From assembly GCA_021152555.1 (NCBI GenBank), contig JAGKVE010000053.1:1-13206 (forward strand): DNA of 13,206 nucleotides, written 5' to 3'. Source of the DNA: Bacteroidia bacterium (lineage in GTDB: Bacteria; Bacteroidota; Bacteroidia; Bacteroidales; Paludibacteraceae). The notes below the pieces were generated by a model that did not search any database, was not told where the DNA came from, and saw only the letters and a program-made list of their open reading frames with translations. Both the position numbers and the translations under genes were made by a program. Numbering within the stretch: position 1 is the first letter of the stretch; each line of letters opens with the position of its first letter. Positions 6,515 to 13,206 of this stretch are shown here, one piece after another.

Positions 6515-6999
6515 CTCCGTCTTTTCTTTGTTTTTTATCACTCGCTTCGCGAAACAGAAAGCTATTTTTGGGGGACATTCATATACATTCCAACTACCTT
6601 CCATTTAGACGATCATTTCGCGACCATCCCGAACGTGACTATACTATGCCTATACCTTATTCTTAACAATCGTATACCTTTCAACTGCCCTCTAAAAACC
6701 TTCCAATCAGCCACTCTCGCGCCACTCTCGCGACACGTTGAAAGGTCTGCTTATTCACTCATTCACTGATTCACGTAAAAACATGTGTTCAATTAAGGAA
6801 AGATCATGTGTATAGCGAGGAGTAGCGAAGCCCATAAACTATGCAGATAGCGTATATACCCTTCGGAGCAAGCGCTCCCCTGCGCACATACTTTCGCGTA
6901 CCCCATCGCGAAAGTATGGCTCCGAGAGGGTATATACTATATCGCTCGCTGAGCAATGGGCTTCGAATGTGGATGGAAGAAATGAAAAACTTGCGAGTT
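6515..6999. other. Non-coding convergent region rich in inverted and tandem repeats
   Basis: No coding frame is supported between the end of the plus-strand genes and the end of the minus-strand acylation genes. The stretch holds four TCGCGA palindromes (6547, 6618, 6728, 6906), an 11-base perfect tandem duplication (GCCACTCTCGC at 6710-6720 and 6721-6731), a 10-base inverted repeat (ACCTTTCAAC at 6676-6685 with GTTGAAAGGT at 6737-6746), and the large palindrome at 6826-6965. Confidence 0.7.
6826..6965. repeat. Large near-palindrome (about 140 bases)
   Basis: Four nested arms line up around one centre: CGAAGCCCAT (6826-6835) with ATGGGCTTCG (6956-6965); GTATATACCCT (6852-6862) with AGGGTATATAC (6927-6937), extended by GATA/TATC; CGGAGC (6864-6869) with GCTCCG (6919-6924); and CATACTTTCGCG (6887-6898) with CGCGAAAGTATG (6907-6918). 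The central loop is TACCCCAT. An unpaired stretch 6870-6886 on one side only breaks the symmetry. It lies between converging genes, so it could end transcription both ways, but no T-run follows. It could also be a non-autonomous mobile palindrome. Confidence 0.85.
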
Positions 7000-7922
7000 T
7001 TAATGAGAAATTATACCTAATGAATCTAAATCATGAGCAACTTTTTGAGAAAAAGAATATTTCCCTGCTTCATTTAAATGCATTGGATTTGCAAATTTAG
7101 TAGTATCATTACCATATTCGTTTTGGTAATTCAATATATGTATTCCTTTATTGTTAATATGCTGATAAATTAGTTTCCAAAATGAGCCCATATCGAAATA
7201 AGAAGCTCCATCTTTTATATGAATAGGAGAGCATATACATATTAGTTTAACATCATTTTGTCGGCATTCTTCTATAAAAGTGTCAAGCAATGATAATATT
7301 TCAGGGTCTTGCTCTAACTTTTGAGGATTACCAAGATAATTCGCATTCCATTTCTTCGAAGAATTATTAGGTGTTTTTTCATTATTGATTGTTTTTTCGT
7401 AGTCCTCATATATCTTTTTTATTTTCCCTCTATATTTATAAGTCATAGATAATTTATCCGCCCATGACAACTCAGGACATAATTCGTAATAAAATTGAAA
7501 TTCAGGCCTATTAATATATGGCAGTAACTAGGTAATATATATATAGGATTAACGTAGTCTAAAAAAGCCCAGGGCCCAATTTCTAATATTACGTATTCAG
7601 GAGAAGAATTATTCTTTAAATATGTTCTCCACATTACATGATATTGATAGTTGAATGGATAACCAGACCACCCAAGGTTTATACATTTTTTATGTAACTG
7701 TGCAGATAATATAGAATCAGAATAGGAATCTTCTGCTCGTGAGTTTCCTAAAATCACCAAATCAGGGTTTTCGTTAACATAATTTGTAACAAAGTTAATC
7801 CTACAATAAGGATGTTCATCCTCTATTGTGCATGCATAACGTTCCCATTTATTCAAAATCACACTCCAAAATGTGACAAATACTATAGCAAATAATACTA
7901 TTGTAGTTAAAAATCTTTTCAT
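7000..7922 (-). pseudogene. SGNH-hydrolase-like partner of the MBOAT acyltransferase, broken by a frameshift
   Basis: Two minus-strand frames join into one protein of about 306 residues. The first (7922 leftwards) has a membrane anchor at about 4-23 and then 'NPDLVILGNSRAEDSY' with the SGNH-type nucleophile Ser61 in GNSRA, plus the GWSGYPFNYQY and EYVILEIGPWAF segments of DltD-like proteins. The second frame carries the C-terminal half, with 'DVKLICICSPIH' and 'NPMHLNEAGKYSFSQ', where the catalytic His lies; Asn stands where relatives often have Asp. The first frame reads nonsense after about 7527 and stops at 7443-7445, while the second is closed at 7528-7530, so a one-base deletion (or equivalent) lies near 7520-7530. 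Such proteins help transfer acyl groups across or outside the membrane after the MBOAT step. A true mutation and a sequencing error cannot be told apart. Confidence 0.75.
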
Positions 7923-7925
7923 GAA

Positions 7926-9488
7926 CTAAAACTGGAAATAAATAAAACTCTTAACCTCTGTTACCATAAATATATATATCATTGTGATTATTATGGAATA
8001 TACAGACCAACGCATTACACAAGAAAGATGGGATAATTCGAGTCCATGTGCTTTGTCTCTTTGAACCCACTCTACCACAAGCATAATAATGATAAATATA
8101 TTAGTTGGATAGACTAAATTATCATCTGGCAAGAAGAAACGGTAACTTGCGCGGAGGGTATCCCATTGAAGCATTCCCTCTATATAATGGAATAAAGAGG
8201 GCATACCAGTAGCGCGGAAGATGATCCAACCCAATACTACAAGTGCAAAGGTACAGAGGATTTGGAGGGCTTCTTTCCATGTGGGGAATAACCGTCCTTC
8301 GGCTACTTGGTTGGTGTATTTGCGGTTCTTGCCAAGAAGGATTAACGGGAGGAACAGCAATGCGTGGTATGCACCCCAAGCAATAAAAGTCCAGTTCGCG
8401 CCATGCCAAAAGCCTGACAAGAGGAAGATGACAAAGGTATTACGGACAATAATCCATTTCTTGTAACGGTCGGAATTTTGGATATGAGCAGGGATCTCCG
8501 GACGGCTGCCACCGAGAGGAATATAGACGTAGTCACGGAACCAAGTAGTCAAAGAGATATGCCAGCGTCTCCAGAACTCCGCTATATCGCGAGAAAAATA
8601 CGGATTGTTGAAGTTGCGCATCAGTTTGATGCCAAAGAGTTTGGCAGTCCCAATAGCTATGTCACTATAGCCGGAGAAGTCTCCGTAGATCTGGAACGTA
8701 AAGAGAATGGCTGCAAGCAACAAAGTAGAGCCGCTTTGGGTATTGTAGGTTGACCAGACTTGATCTACGTATGTGGCGCAGTTATCGGCAACTACTATTT
8801 TCTTGAACAAGCCCCATAGGATCTGACGCATTCCGTCCGTCGCTTGGCCGTACGAGAACGTGCGTTTCTGTAGGAACTGCGGCAACAAATTTGTTGCGCG
8901 CTCAATAGGTCCGGCTACCAGTTGTGGAAAGAACGCAATAAACGCAAAGAAGGCGATAATATCCTTAGTCGGTTCTATCTTCCCCCTGTACACATCTATA
9001 GAATAACTGAGCGCTTGGAAGGTATAGAACGAAATGCCGACAGGGAGAATGATTTTGAGCAAGAGGCTATCCGTGCTGATGCCGAACAAGTGCCCGAACT
9101 CGGATACAAAGAAATCATAGTATTTGAAGACCGCCAGAATACCGAGGTTAAGAACGATGTTGGCTATCATCCAGAATTTCGGAGAAATCAATCTCCTTCC
9201 CTTTAGGGAAGGTTGGGTTAGGCCTCTTCCGATAAGCAGACCGCTACCCCATGAGCAGAAGGAGGTAAAAGCAATCAGCAATAGAAACCGCCAGTCCCAC
9301 CAGCCATAAAAGATATAACTGGCGACAAGGACAAAGGCATTTTGGATGTGCAGCGCCGTTTGTTCGCTCACATGCCAATAACGGAACAGTGAGTAACGCG
9401 GTCCGTTTGTGCCGGAGGGCGTCAGAAACCAAAAGAGCAGAAACACTATCGGCAGAAAGAATGCAAATTCCAGGCTATTAAATAGCAT
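7926..9488 (-). CDS. MBOAT family O-acyltransferase (AlgI/DltB-like)
   Basis: A 520-residue polytopic inner-membrane protein with the MBOAT signature: GISFYTFQALSYSIDVYRG (151-169), FFPQLVAGPIER (186-197), WRRWHISLTTWFRDYVYIPL (306-325, with His310) and SGFWHGANWTF (358-368, with the invariant active-site His362). Such enzymes pass acetyl or other acyl groups to a surface polysaccharide or similar acceptor. The substrate is unknown here. It overlaps nothing and is separated by 3 bases from the SGNH-like gene, forming the usual two-gene unit. Residues about 89-101 (GLTQPSLKGRRLI) look like an in-frame repeat insertion between early membrane helices. A promoter at 9959-9990 leaves a leader of about 465 bases, and a hairpin touches the start codon. 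Confidence 0.9.
   Translation of the reverse strand: MLFNSLEFAFFLPIVFLLFWFLTPSGTNGPRYSLFRYWHVSEQTALHIQNAFVLVASYIFYGWWDWRFLLLIAFTSFCSWGSGLLIGRGLTQPSLKGRRLISPKFWMIANIVLNLGILAVFKYYDFFVSEFGHLFGISTDSLLLKIILPVGISFYTFQALSYSIDVYRGKIEPTKDIIAFFAFIAFFPQLVAGPIERATNLLPQFLQKRTFSYGQATDGMRQILWGLFKKIVVADNCATYVDQVWSTYNTQSGSTLLLAAILFTFQIYGDFSGYSDIAIGTAKLFGIKLMRNFNNPYFSRDIAEFWRRWHISLTTWFRDYVYIPLGGSRPEIPAHIQNSDRYKKWIIVRNTFVIFLLSGFWHGANWTFIAWGAYHALLFLPLILLGKNRKYTNQVAEGRLFPTWKEALQILCTFALVVLGWIIFRATGMPSLFHYIEGMLQWDTLRASYRFFLPDDNLVYPTNIFIIIMLVVEWVQRDKAHGLELSHLSCVMRWSVYSIIITMIYIFMVTEVKSFIYFQF
9186..9224. repeat. Palindromic repeat inserted in frame in the MBOAT gene
   Basis: CCTTCCCT (9195-9202) pairs with AGGGAAGG (9205-9212) around TT, followed by TTGGGTTAGG. 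On the coding strand this reads GLTQPSLKGRR. The 'TQPSLKG' translation and this palindrome are, as I remember, typical of a family of dispersed intergenic repeats in Bacteroidetes. Other AlgI-type proteins have only a short loop at this place, which supports insertion. Confidence 0.7.
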
Positions 9489-9526
9489 GATTGATAGTAA
9501 TTACTTTGTTGGGCATACTATCAATC
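9489..9526 (-). promoter_or_regulatory. Hairpin abutting the MBOAT start codon
   Basis: GATTGATAGTA (9489-9499) pairs perfectly with TACTATCAATC (9516-9526), an 11-pair stem with a 16-base loop. In the minus-strand transcript its 3' arm ends at the base before the ATG at 9488, so when formed it would hide the ribosome landing zone. The AbiH gene has a weaker hairpin in the same position. Confidence 0.7.
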
Positions 9527-9540
9527 GTTGCGATAAGAAA

Positions 9541-9747
9541 AGTGCGAGTTTCTTATCGCGTTACCAAGGCAGTGTAGCAAGAAGCCTTTCCATACATAAG
9601 AAACTCACACTGAATGTGTAAGCATTTATTATTGTATGGAAAGCACAACTAACAACAGGCGGTTGCCTGTATTTTAAGTTCTGCCTCTTATTATTTCTTT
9701 GTTTTATATCCTTTAGTCGCTACACTTTCGGTAAACGCGAAATAATA
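9541..9747 (-). ncRNA. Pseudoknotted structured leader domain upstream of MBOAT, copy 2
   Basis: Read on the minus strand: GAAATAATA (9739-9747) pairs with TATTATTTC (9689-9697); AGTGTAGC (9571-9578) with GCTACACT (9719-9726); hairpin ACAGGC(GGTT)GCCTGT at 9654-9669; CTTTCCATACA (9586-9596) with TGTATGGAAAG (9633-9643). The strand 9596-9611 inside that last hairpin's loop pairs with 9541-9556 (16 positions, one a G-U), making a pseudoknot. The same 9549-9556 region can instead form an 11-pair hairpin (9530-9540 with 9549-9559), so two states compete. The order of stems matches the AbiH leader although the stem sequences differ. Confidence 0.65.
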
Positions 9748-9772
9748 GTAATGCTTTGTTTTTATTTAATTA

Positions 9773-9833
9773 GCGCAACGCTTTGCGCTTGTTTTCTCAG
9801 GTTTAACATCTCGGAGAGGACGATGTATTTTAT
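9773..9833 (-). repeat. Conserved block of the duplicated structured element, copy 2
   Basis: Near-identical to 1986-2048 in opposite orientation (three mismatches, two one-base indels over about 61 bases), including the hairpin GCGCAA(AGCG)TTGCGC at 9773-9788. It lies within the leader of the MBOAT transcript, followed in its own direction by the pseudoknotted domain. Confidence 0.85.
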
Positions 9834-9845
9834 TTTACTTGTTTT

Positions 9846-9955
9846 AATTACGCTCGGAGGCGTTACGCTGCGAAGCGTAATTGTAAACGTATTAGCACTT
9901 GTCGATAAATGGATTCATATAATACGCTTAATACGTTACACTTTTTCAATTACGC
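9846..9955 (-). promoter_or_regulatory. Competing stems at the 5' end of the MBOAT leader
   Basis: The strand AGCGTAATTG (9874-9883) can pair with AATTACGCT (9846-9854) in a local hairpin, or with CAATTACGC (9947-9955) in a long-range stem that also aligns AACGTATTA-type arms (9886-9894 with about 9929-9937). The two pairings exclude each other, as in switching or attenuation leaders. This lies directly after the promoter. There is no copy of this part upstream of AbiH. Confidence 0.55.
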
Positions 9956-9958
9956 CTG

Positions 9959-9990
9959 CAAAGATACAGTTTTTTTTTGATATATGCAAA
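9959..9990 (-). promoter_or_regulatory. Bacteroidetes-type promoter of the MBOAT operon
   Basis: On the minus strand TTTGCAT (9984-9990) is followed after 20 bases by TATCTTTG (9959-9966) and then CAGG, an excellent match to the phylum's promoter. Transcription would begin near 9952, giving a leader of about 465 bases before the MBOAT ATG. Confidence 0.85.
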
Positions 9991-10033
9991 TGTATTTGCA
10001 AAATTCGTTTTTGAGCGGGAGATTTTCAGTCGT

Positions 10034-10480
10034 TTATCCCAATACTTGTGCGGTGTGATTCTTGGTGTCCACTTTCTCTATAATACGCACTAAAACGCCG
10101 TTTTCGTCGAAGACAAATGTCTTCCGCAAGGTGCCCATAGAGACCTTGCCGTAGTTTTTCTTCTCACCCCATGCGCCGAAAGCCTGCAACATCTCCGTGC
10201 TCGGATCACTCAGCAGCGGAAAAGGCAGTGCATTTTTCTCCTTGAACTTCACATGCGAAGCGACGGAGTCTTTGCTCACACCGAACACCTGATAGCCTTG
10301 CGATAGAAAGGAATGGTAGTTATCGCGGATATTACATGCCTCCGCCGTGCATCCCGGAGTGGAGTCTTTCGGATAGAAATAAATCACGGTCTTTTTACCG
10401 ATGAGGTCTTTCTCCGTCACTTCTTTTCCTGCCTCGTCCAGGACTCTGAACGCCGGCATCTTGTCGCCTATCTGTAACAT
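10034..10480 (-). CDS. bcp: Thiol peroxidase, Bcp/PrxQ-type peroxiredoxin
   Basis: A 148-residue cytoplasmic protein that reduces hydrogen peroxide and organic hydroperoxides with electrons from thioredoxin. It shows the motif 'FYPKDSTPGCTAEACNIRDN', with the peroxidatic Cys44 in P-x-x-x-T-P-G-C-T and a resolving Cys49 five residues on, the spacing of the Bcp/PrxQ class. Downstream 'VFGVSKDSVASHVKFKEK', 'FPLLSD' and 'R-K-T-F-V-F-D' also match. The frame is open 17 codons further upstream, but those lie over the promoter; MLQIGDKMPAF at 10480 is the natural start. It is transcribed divergently from the CDF exporter. Confidence 0.9.
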   Translation of the reverse strand: MLQIGDKMPAFRVLDEAGKEVTEKDLIGKKTVIYFYPKDSTPGCTAEACNIRDNYHSFLSQGYQVFGVSKDSVASHVKFKEKNALPFPLLSDPSTEMLQAFGAWGEKKNYGKVSMGTLRKTFVFDENGVLVRIIEKVDTKNHTAQVLG

Positions 10481-10500
10481 ATCAAAGTTTTTTTTCGCTG

Positions 10501-10532
10501 CAAAGGTACTGCTTTTTTGTGAAATGTGCAAA
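10501..10532 (-). promoter_or_regulatory. Promoter of the peroxiredoxin gene
   Basis: On the minus strand TTTG (10529-10532) and TACCTTTG (10501-10508) are 20 bases apart, followed by CAG. This matches the phylum consensus and fixes the translational start at 10480. Confidence 0.85.
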
Positions 10533-10548
10533 TTTATTTGTATAAAAC

Positions 10549-10579
10549 TTGCGTATGTCGATTTTATGTTGTACTTTTG
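10549..10579 (+). promoter_or_regulatory. Promoter of the CDF exporter gene
   Basis: TTG (10549-10551) and TACTTTTG (10572-10579) lie 20 bases apart, followed by CAG. The upstream part TTGCGTATGTC also occurs exactly at 177-187. The ATG at 10606 follows about 20 bases after the expected transcription start. Confidence 0.8.
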
Positions 10580-10605
10580 CAGTCGGTTTATTCAAAATAT
10601 AGTAT

Positions 10606-11511
10606 ATGAGTCATCACCATCATGAGCATACGTCCTCGCAAGCGACGGACAAAGGCATGCGCCGCATATTGATAATCAGCATCAGTCTGAATCTCCTATT
10701 CGTCTTTATCGAAGCGGGAGTAGGCATCTGGAAAAACAGCCTGTCGCTGCTGAGCGATGCAGGTCATAACCTAAGCGATGTATTTTCACTGGCTTTGGTT
10801 CTAATCGGTTTTTACCTTGCCCGTCGCGCGGCAAACAGCCATTACACCTATGGATATAAAAAATCTACTATTCTGATCTCTTTACTGAATGCTCTCCTAC
10901 TATTAGTTGCCGTTGGTATCATTATTGCCGAGAGCGTTCACAAACTCCGCTCTCCGATGGCAATAGACAGTGCGGCGATATCATGGACGGCCGGTATAGG
11001 AATACTGGTGAACGGAATCACCACCCTTCTCCTTTTGCGCGGTCAGCAGAATGATTTGAACATTCGCGGTGCCTTTCTGCATATGGCAGCAGACACGATG
11101 GTGAGCGTAGGCGTTGTTATCAGCGGAATCATTATTGCCTTTACCGGATGGTATATCATAGATCCGATTATCAGTCTGGTTATCGCATTGGTAATCCTGA
11201 TCAGTACATGGGAGTTGTTGCACGACAGTGTCCGGCTGGCTTTGGACGGCGTGCCGGAGGACGTAGATATAGACCACCTGCGCGAGCACATAGTATCCAT
11301 ACCTCATGTGGTGGGGGTGCATCATATCCATGTATGGGCGATGAGTACTACTGAAAATGCCCTGACTGCGCATGTCGTTGTAGATGACATGCAGCATGCC
11401 CACGAAGCCGTTCAGCAGATAAAACAGACTCTAAGTCACGAAGGAATCACTCATGTTACCTTGGAAACAGAGACACAGGATGACATGTGCGAAGAAAAAG
11501 ATTGTCCTTAA
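10606..11511 (+). CDS. Cation diffusion facilitator (zinc/heavy-metal exporter)
   Basis: A 301-residue inner-membrane proton/metal antiporter of the CzcD/ZitB type that expels Zn2+ and related ions from the cytoplasm. The N-terminus is His-rich (MSHHHHEH). Six membrane helices span about 20-205. The transport site is visible as H54-x3-D58 in DAGHNLSD and H159-x3-D163 in HMAADTMVS; the His-Asp pairing points to zinc rather than manganese. The cytoplasmic C-terminal domain (about 210-290) carries PHVVGVHHIHVWAMS and HVVVDDMQHAHE, and the tail is Cys-containing (CEEKDCP). It has its own promoter at 10549-10579 and is followed by a TolC-family gene on the same strand. Confidence 0.92.
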   Translation: MSHHHHEHTSSQATDKGMRRILIISISLNLLFVFIEAGVGIWKNSLSLLSDAGHNLSDVFSLALVLIGFYLARRAANSHYTYGYKKSTILISLLNALLLLVAVGIIIAESVHKLRSPMAIDSAAISWTAGIGILVNGITTLLLLRGQQNDLNIRGAFLHMAADTMVSVGVVISGIIIAFTGWYIIDPIISLVIALVILISTWELLHDSVRLALDGVPEDVDIDHLREHIVSIPHVVGVHHIHVWAMSTTENALTAHVVVDDMQHAHEAVQQIKQTLSHEGITHVTLETETQDDMCEEKDCP

Positions 11512-11596
11512 GCTTTACTGGCACACTTTTTGTGACTAAACGGCGGCTTTAAAAATTGATATATACATGCCTAATCGGCAAAAAGGACAAATAATT

Positions 11597-13084
11597 ATGA
11601 ACTATTGTAAACTATGGATTGTCATTCTGGCAGTCAGTTGCTATTCTGCCTCCTTATCAGCAGGTGATACTATCCGATATACTTTAGCCTCCTGCCGCGA
11701 GATGGCCTTATCCAACGGAGCTACGAGCCGTTCGAGCCAGGAAGCACTCAAGGCTGCAGAATATAACCGCAAAGCAGCTTTGGCGGCTATGTTCCCCCGT
11801 GTGACCGCAAACGGCGCATACATGTGGAACTCCGAGAAACTGCACATGCTTGCCAACCAGACCCAGTTCAATATGGGTGTTGCAGGCGTTAACCCGGACG
11901 GAAGTGCGTATTTCAACTGGTCTCCCGAATCCGCATTAGAGCGTCTGGTAACAGATCTGGAAGGCAGCCCGCTCCAGCAACCGGTTATGGATATTCAGAA
12001 TGAAGCGGGTCAGCAGATAGCCGACGCCTACCAGCAAGTATACAACACCATGACTGTTGATATGACCCATGTGGTAGTAGCCCACGTGGGCCTGACACAA
12101 CCTATCTACACAGGCGGCAGGCTGCTACAGATGTATCGCATCGCGCAGTCAGCCGAACGCGTAGCAGCATTGGAAGCGGACACCAAGCATGACAATGTGA
12201 TAGCCGCGGTGGATGAAGCCTATTGGCGCGTCGTATCCGTAGAGCAGAAGCATCTGCTGGCAGACAACTATTTCCGTCTGCTATGCAAACTGGAGAGCGA
12301 CGTGACGGAACTGGTGAATGAAGGTCTTGCCACTCAATCCGACCTACTGAAAGTACGGACCAAAAGAGGAGAAGCAGAGGTCAAGAAACTGCAAGCAGAA
12401 AACGGTCTGACCCTCTCCCGCATGGCTCTGGCACAAATATGCGGTCTGCCATTGGGTTCCGTATTTACGCTGGATGCGACAGGTCTGGACGAGACCCATT
12501 TGGCAGCCGACACTATTGACGCCGCTTCGGCAGCCGCTAACCGGAAAGAGTTACAACTGGCAGAAGAAGCAGAGATAGTAGCCCGAAGCACTGCCAAGAT
12601 GGCAGCAGCAGGTTTGCAACCGACAATAGTAGCTTCCGCCGGCTATCTCTATACCAACCCCTATGCCGAGAACGGCATCAAGAACGACTGGAAAGGTCAC
12701 GGATTTTTCTCAGCCGGCGTAGTTGTGAATGTCCCTATTGCACACGCGGACGACATCTTACGGTACAAGGCCGCCAAACATGCCGCAAAAGCGGTTGCGC
12801 TGCGAGCAGAAGAGACACGCGAGATGCTCACCCTGCAAACCACACAAGCCAACCAGAAACTGATGGAGGCACAGCAGAAAATATCTCTGGCGAAATTGAC
12901 CTGTAACAATGCAGCAGAAGTGCTGCGTATGGCAGAAGAGTCGTTTGCCTCCGGCATGATTTCATCATCCGAACTGATGCAGGCACAGACCGCCTGGCTG
13001 GCGGCGGCTACAGATCTCGTGGATGCCGAAACGGAAGCCAAAGTACAAGAAACCATGCTCCGCAAATATACAGGGAAGTTATAA
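11597..13084 (+). CDS. TolC-family outer membrane efflux protein
   Basis: A 495-residue outer membrane channel protein. The ATG at 11597 gives a Sec signal (MNYCKLWIVILAVSCYSASL then SAGD, cut near 22); an upstream in-frame ATG at 11567 would put ten extra polar residues before it. The two TolC repeats are seen as long coiled-coil stretches rich in Ala, Glu and Lys, with 'LTQPIYTGGRLLQMYRIAQS' (typical Q-P-I-x-x-G-G-R) and the second-half equivalent 'VPIAHADDILRYKAAKHAAK'. TolC proteins act with a periplasmic adaptor and an inner-membrane pump; neither follows here. It lies 85 bases after the CDF gene and may share its transcript, but CDF exporters do not need TolC. Substrate unknown. Confidence 0.88.
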   Translation: MNYCKLWIVILAVSCYSASLSAGDTIRYTLASCREMALSNGATSRSSQEALKAAEYNRKAALAAMFPRVTANGAYMWNSEKLHMLANQTQFNMGVAGVNPDGSAYFNWSPESALERLVTDLEGSPLQQPVMDIQNEAGQQIADAYQQVYNTMTVDMTHVVVAHVGLTQPIYTGGRLLQMYRIAQSAERVAALEADTKHDNVIAAVDEAYWRVVSVEQKHLLADNYFRLLCKLESDVTELVNEGLATQSDLLKVRTKRGEAEVKKLQAENGLTLSRMALAQICGLPLGSVFTLDATGLDETHLAADTIDAASAAANRKELQLAEEAEIVARSTAKMAAAGLQPTIVASAGYLYTNPYAENGIKNDWKGHGFFSAGVVVNVPIAHADDILRYKAAKHAAKAVALRAEETREMLTLQTTQANQKLMEAQQKISLAKLTCNNAAEVLRMAEESFASGMISSSELMQAQTAWLAAATDLVDAETEAKVQETMLRKYTGKL

Positions 13085-13155
13085 GTTGCTATTCGAAATT
13101 TTCTATCAACAATAGTTCGTTAAAAATTTGACTTAAATTAGTTAAAATATGATCG

Positions 13156-13206
13156 CTAAACGGCTGATTTTAGTCCGAATAGCATGAGTTCTTTGAAATA
13201 GTGTTC
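13156..13206 (-). CDS. C-terminal end of an unidentified protein
   Basis: On the minus strand from the window edge 16 codons are open and end in TAG (13156-13158), reading EHYFKELMLFGLKSAV. The frame is short and I cannot name a family. It converges on the TolC gene with 71 bases between the two stop codons. It may be chance; the evidence is only the open frame and plausible composition. Confidence 0.3.
   Translation of the reverse strand, partial: EHYFKELMLFGLKSAV

Larger units (their letters stand above)
9489..10033. other. Non-coding stretch: long structured leader of the MBOAT unit
   Basis: No gene is supported here; a plus-strand frame of 87 codons over 9751-10014 is fortuitous. Reading on the minus strand it holds the MBOAT promoter (9959-9990), a promoter-proximal region with mutually exclusive GCGTAATT stems (9846-9955), the conserved block shared with 1986-2048, a pseudoknotted domain (9541-9747) and a hairpin against the MBOAT start codon (9489-9526). 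Confidence 0.75.

Noticed and set aside
8922..9309. Plus-strand open frames within the MBOAT gene
   Set aside because: They are antisense shadows of a strongly supported MBOAT protein and show charged, low-information translations.
9751..10014. Plus-strand open frame of 87 codons
   Set aside because: It covers the minus-strand promoter, the conserved block and the inverted repeats, and its Ile/Phe-rich translation has no plausible domain.
13088..13183. GCTATTCG / CGAATAGC inverted repeat as an IS end pair
   Set aside because: An eight-base match, with one arm inside the apparent coding end at 13156-13206, is too short to support an element.

Overview
The window looks like part of a Bacteroidetes (probably Bacteroidales) chromosome. 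Four promoters match the phylum's distinctive pattern, a TTG or TTTG element followed about 20 bases later by TAnnTTTG. There are no clear Shine-Dalgarno sequences, and the protein types (HipA-like kinase with DUF3037, KilA-N, AbiH, IF2-N-like module, MBOAT with SGNH partner, lone TolC) fit that phylum. The species cannot be named from sequence alone.

Layout. Positions 1-141 hold the 5' end of an IS3-type insertion sequence reading left. Positions 331-1580 carry a HipA-like kinase gene overlapping a DUF3037-like gene, from their own promoter. Positions 1673-1989 are a KilA-N gene that has lost its middle. Positions 1986-2213 are a highly structured element leading into an AbiH-family abortive-infection gene (2214-3071). 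This is followed on the same strand by a protein with an IF2-N-like module, a four-helix membrane protein, a possible YbjN-like protein, a lipoprotein and a small membrane-anchored protein (to 6514). The genes from AbiH to about 5165 are visibly AT-richer than the right side, which suits an acquired defence or accessory island.

Positions 6515-6999 are a non-coding convergent region with a 140-base near-palindrome. Positions 7000-9488 (minus strand) are a two-gene surface O-acylation unit: an MBOAT acyltransferase with a palindromic repeat inserted in frame, and an SGNH-hydrolase-like partner broken by a frameshift. Its promoter at 9959-9990 leaves a leader of about 465 bases. Positions 10034-13084 are housekeeping and GC-richer: a bcp-type peroxiredoxin (minus), then a divergently transcribed CDF metal exporter and a TolC-family outer membrane protein. 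The last 51 bases are the end of another minus-strand reading frame.

The most unusual signal is a duplicated element. A block of about 61 bases occurs at 1986-2048 (plus) and 9773-9833 (minus) with only three mismatches and two one-base indels. In both places it is followed, in its own orientation, by a sequence that folds with the same topology: an outer stem, a small internal hairpin, a hairpin whose loop strand pairs with sequence beyond the outer stem (a pseudoknot), and a last hairpin whose 3' arm touches the next start codon. The stems have different sequences in the two copies, so pairing is preserved without sequence identity. This may be an undescribed structured RNA or leader family, or a structured mobile DNA element. 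It precedes an AbiH gene in one place and an MBOAT gene in the other.
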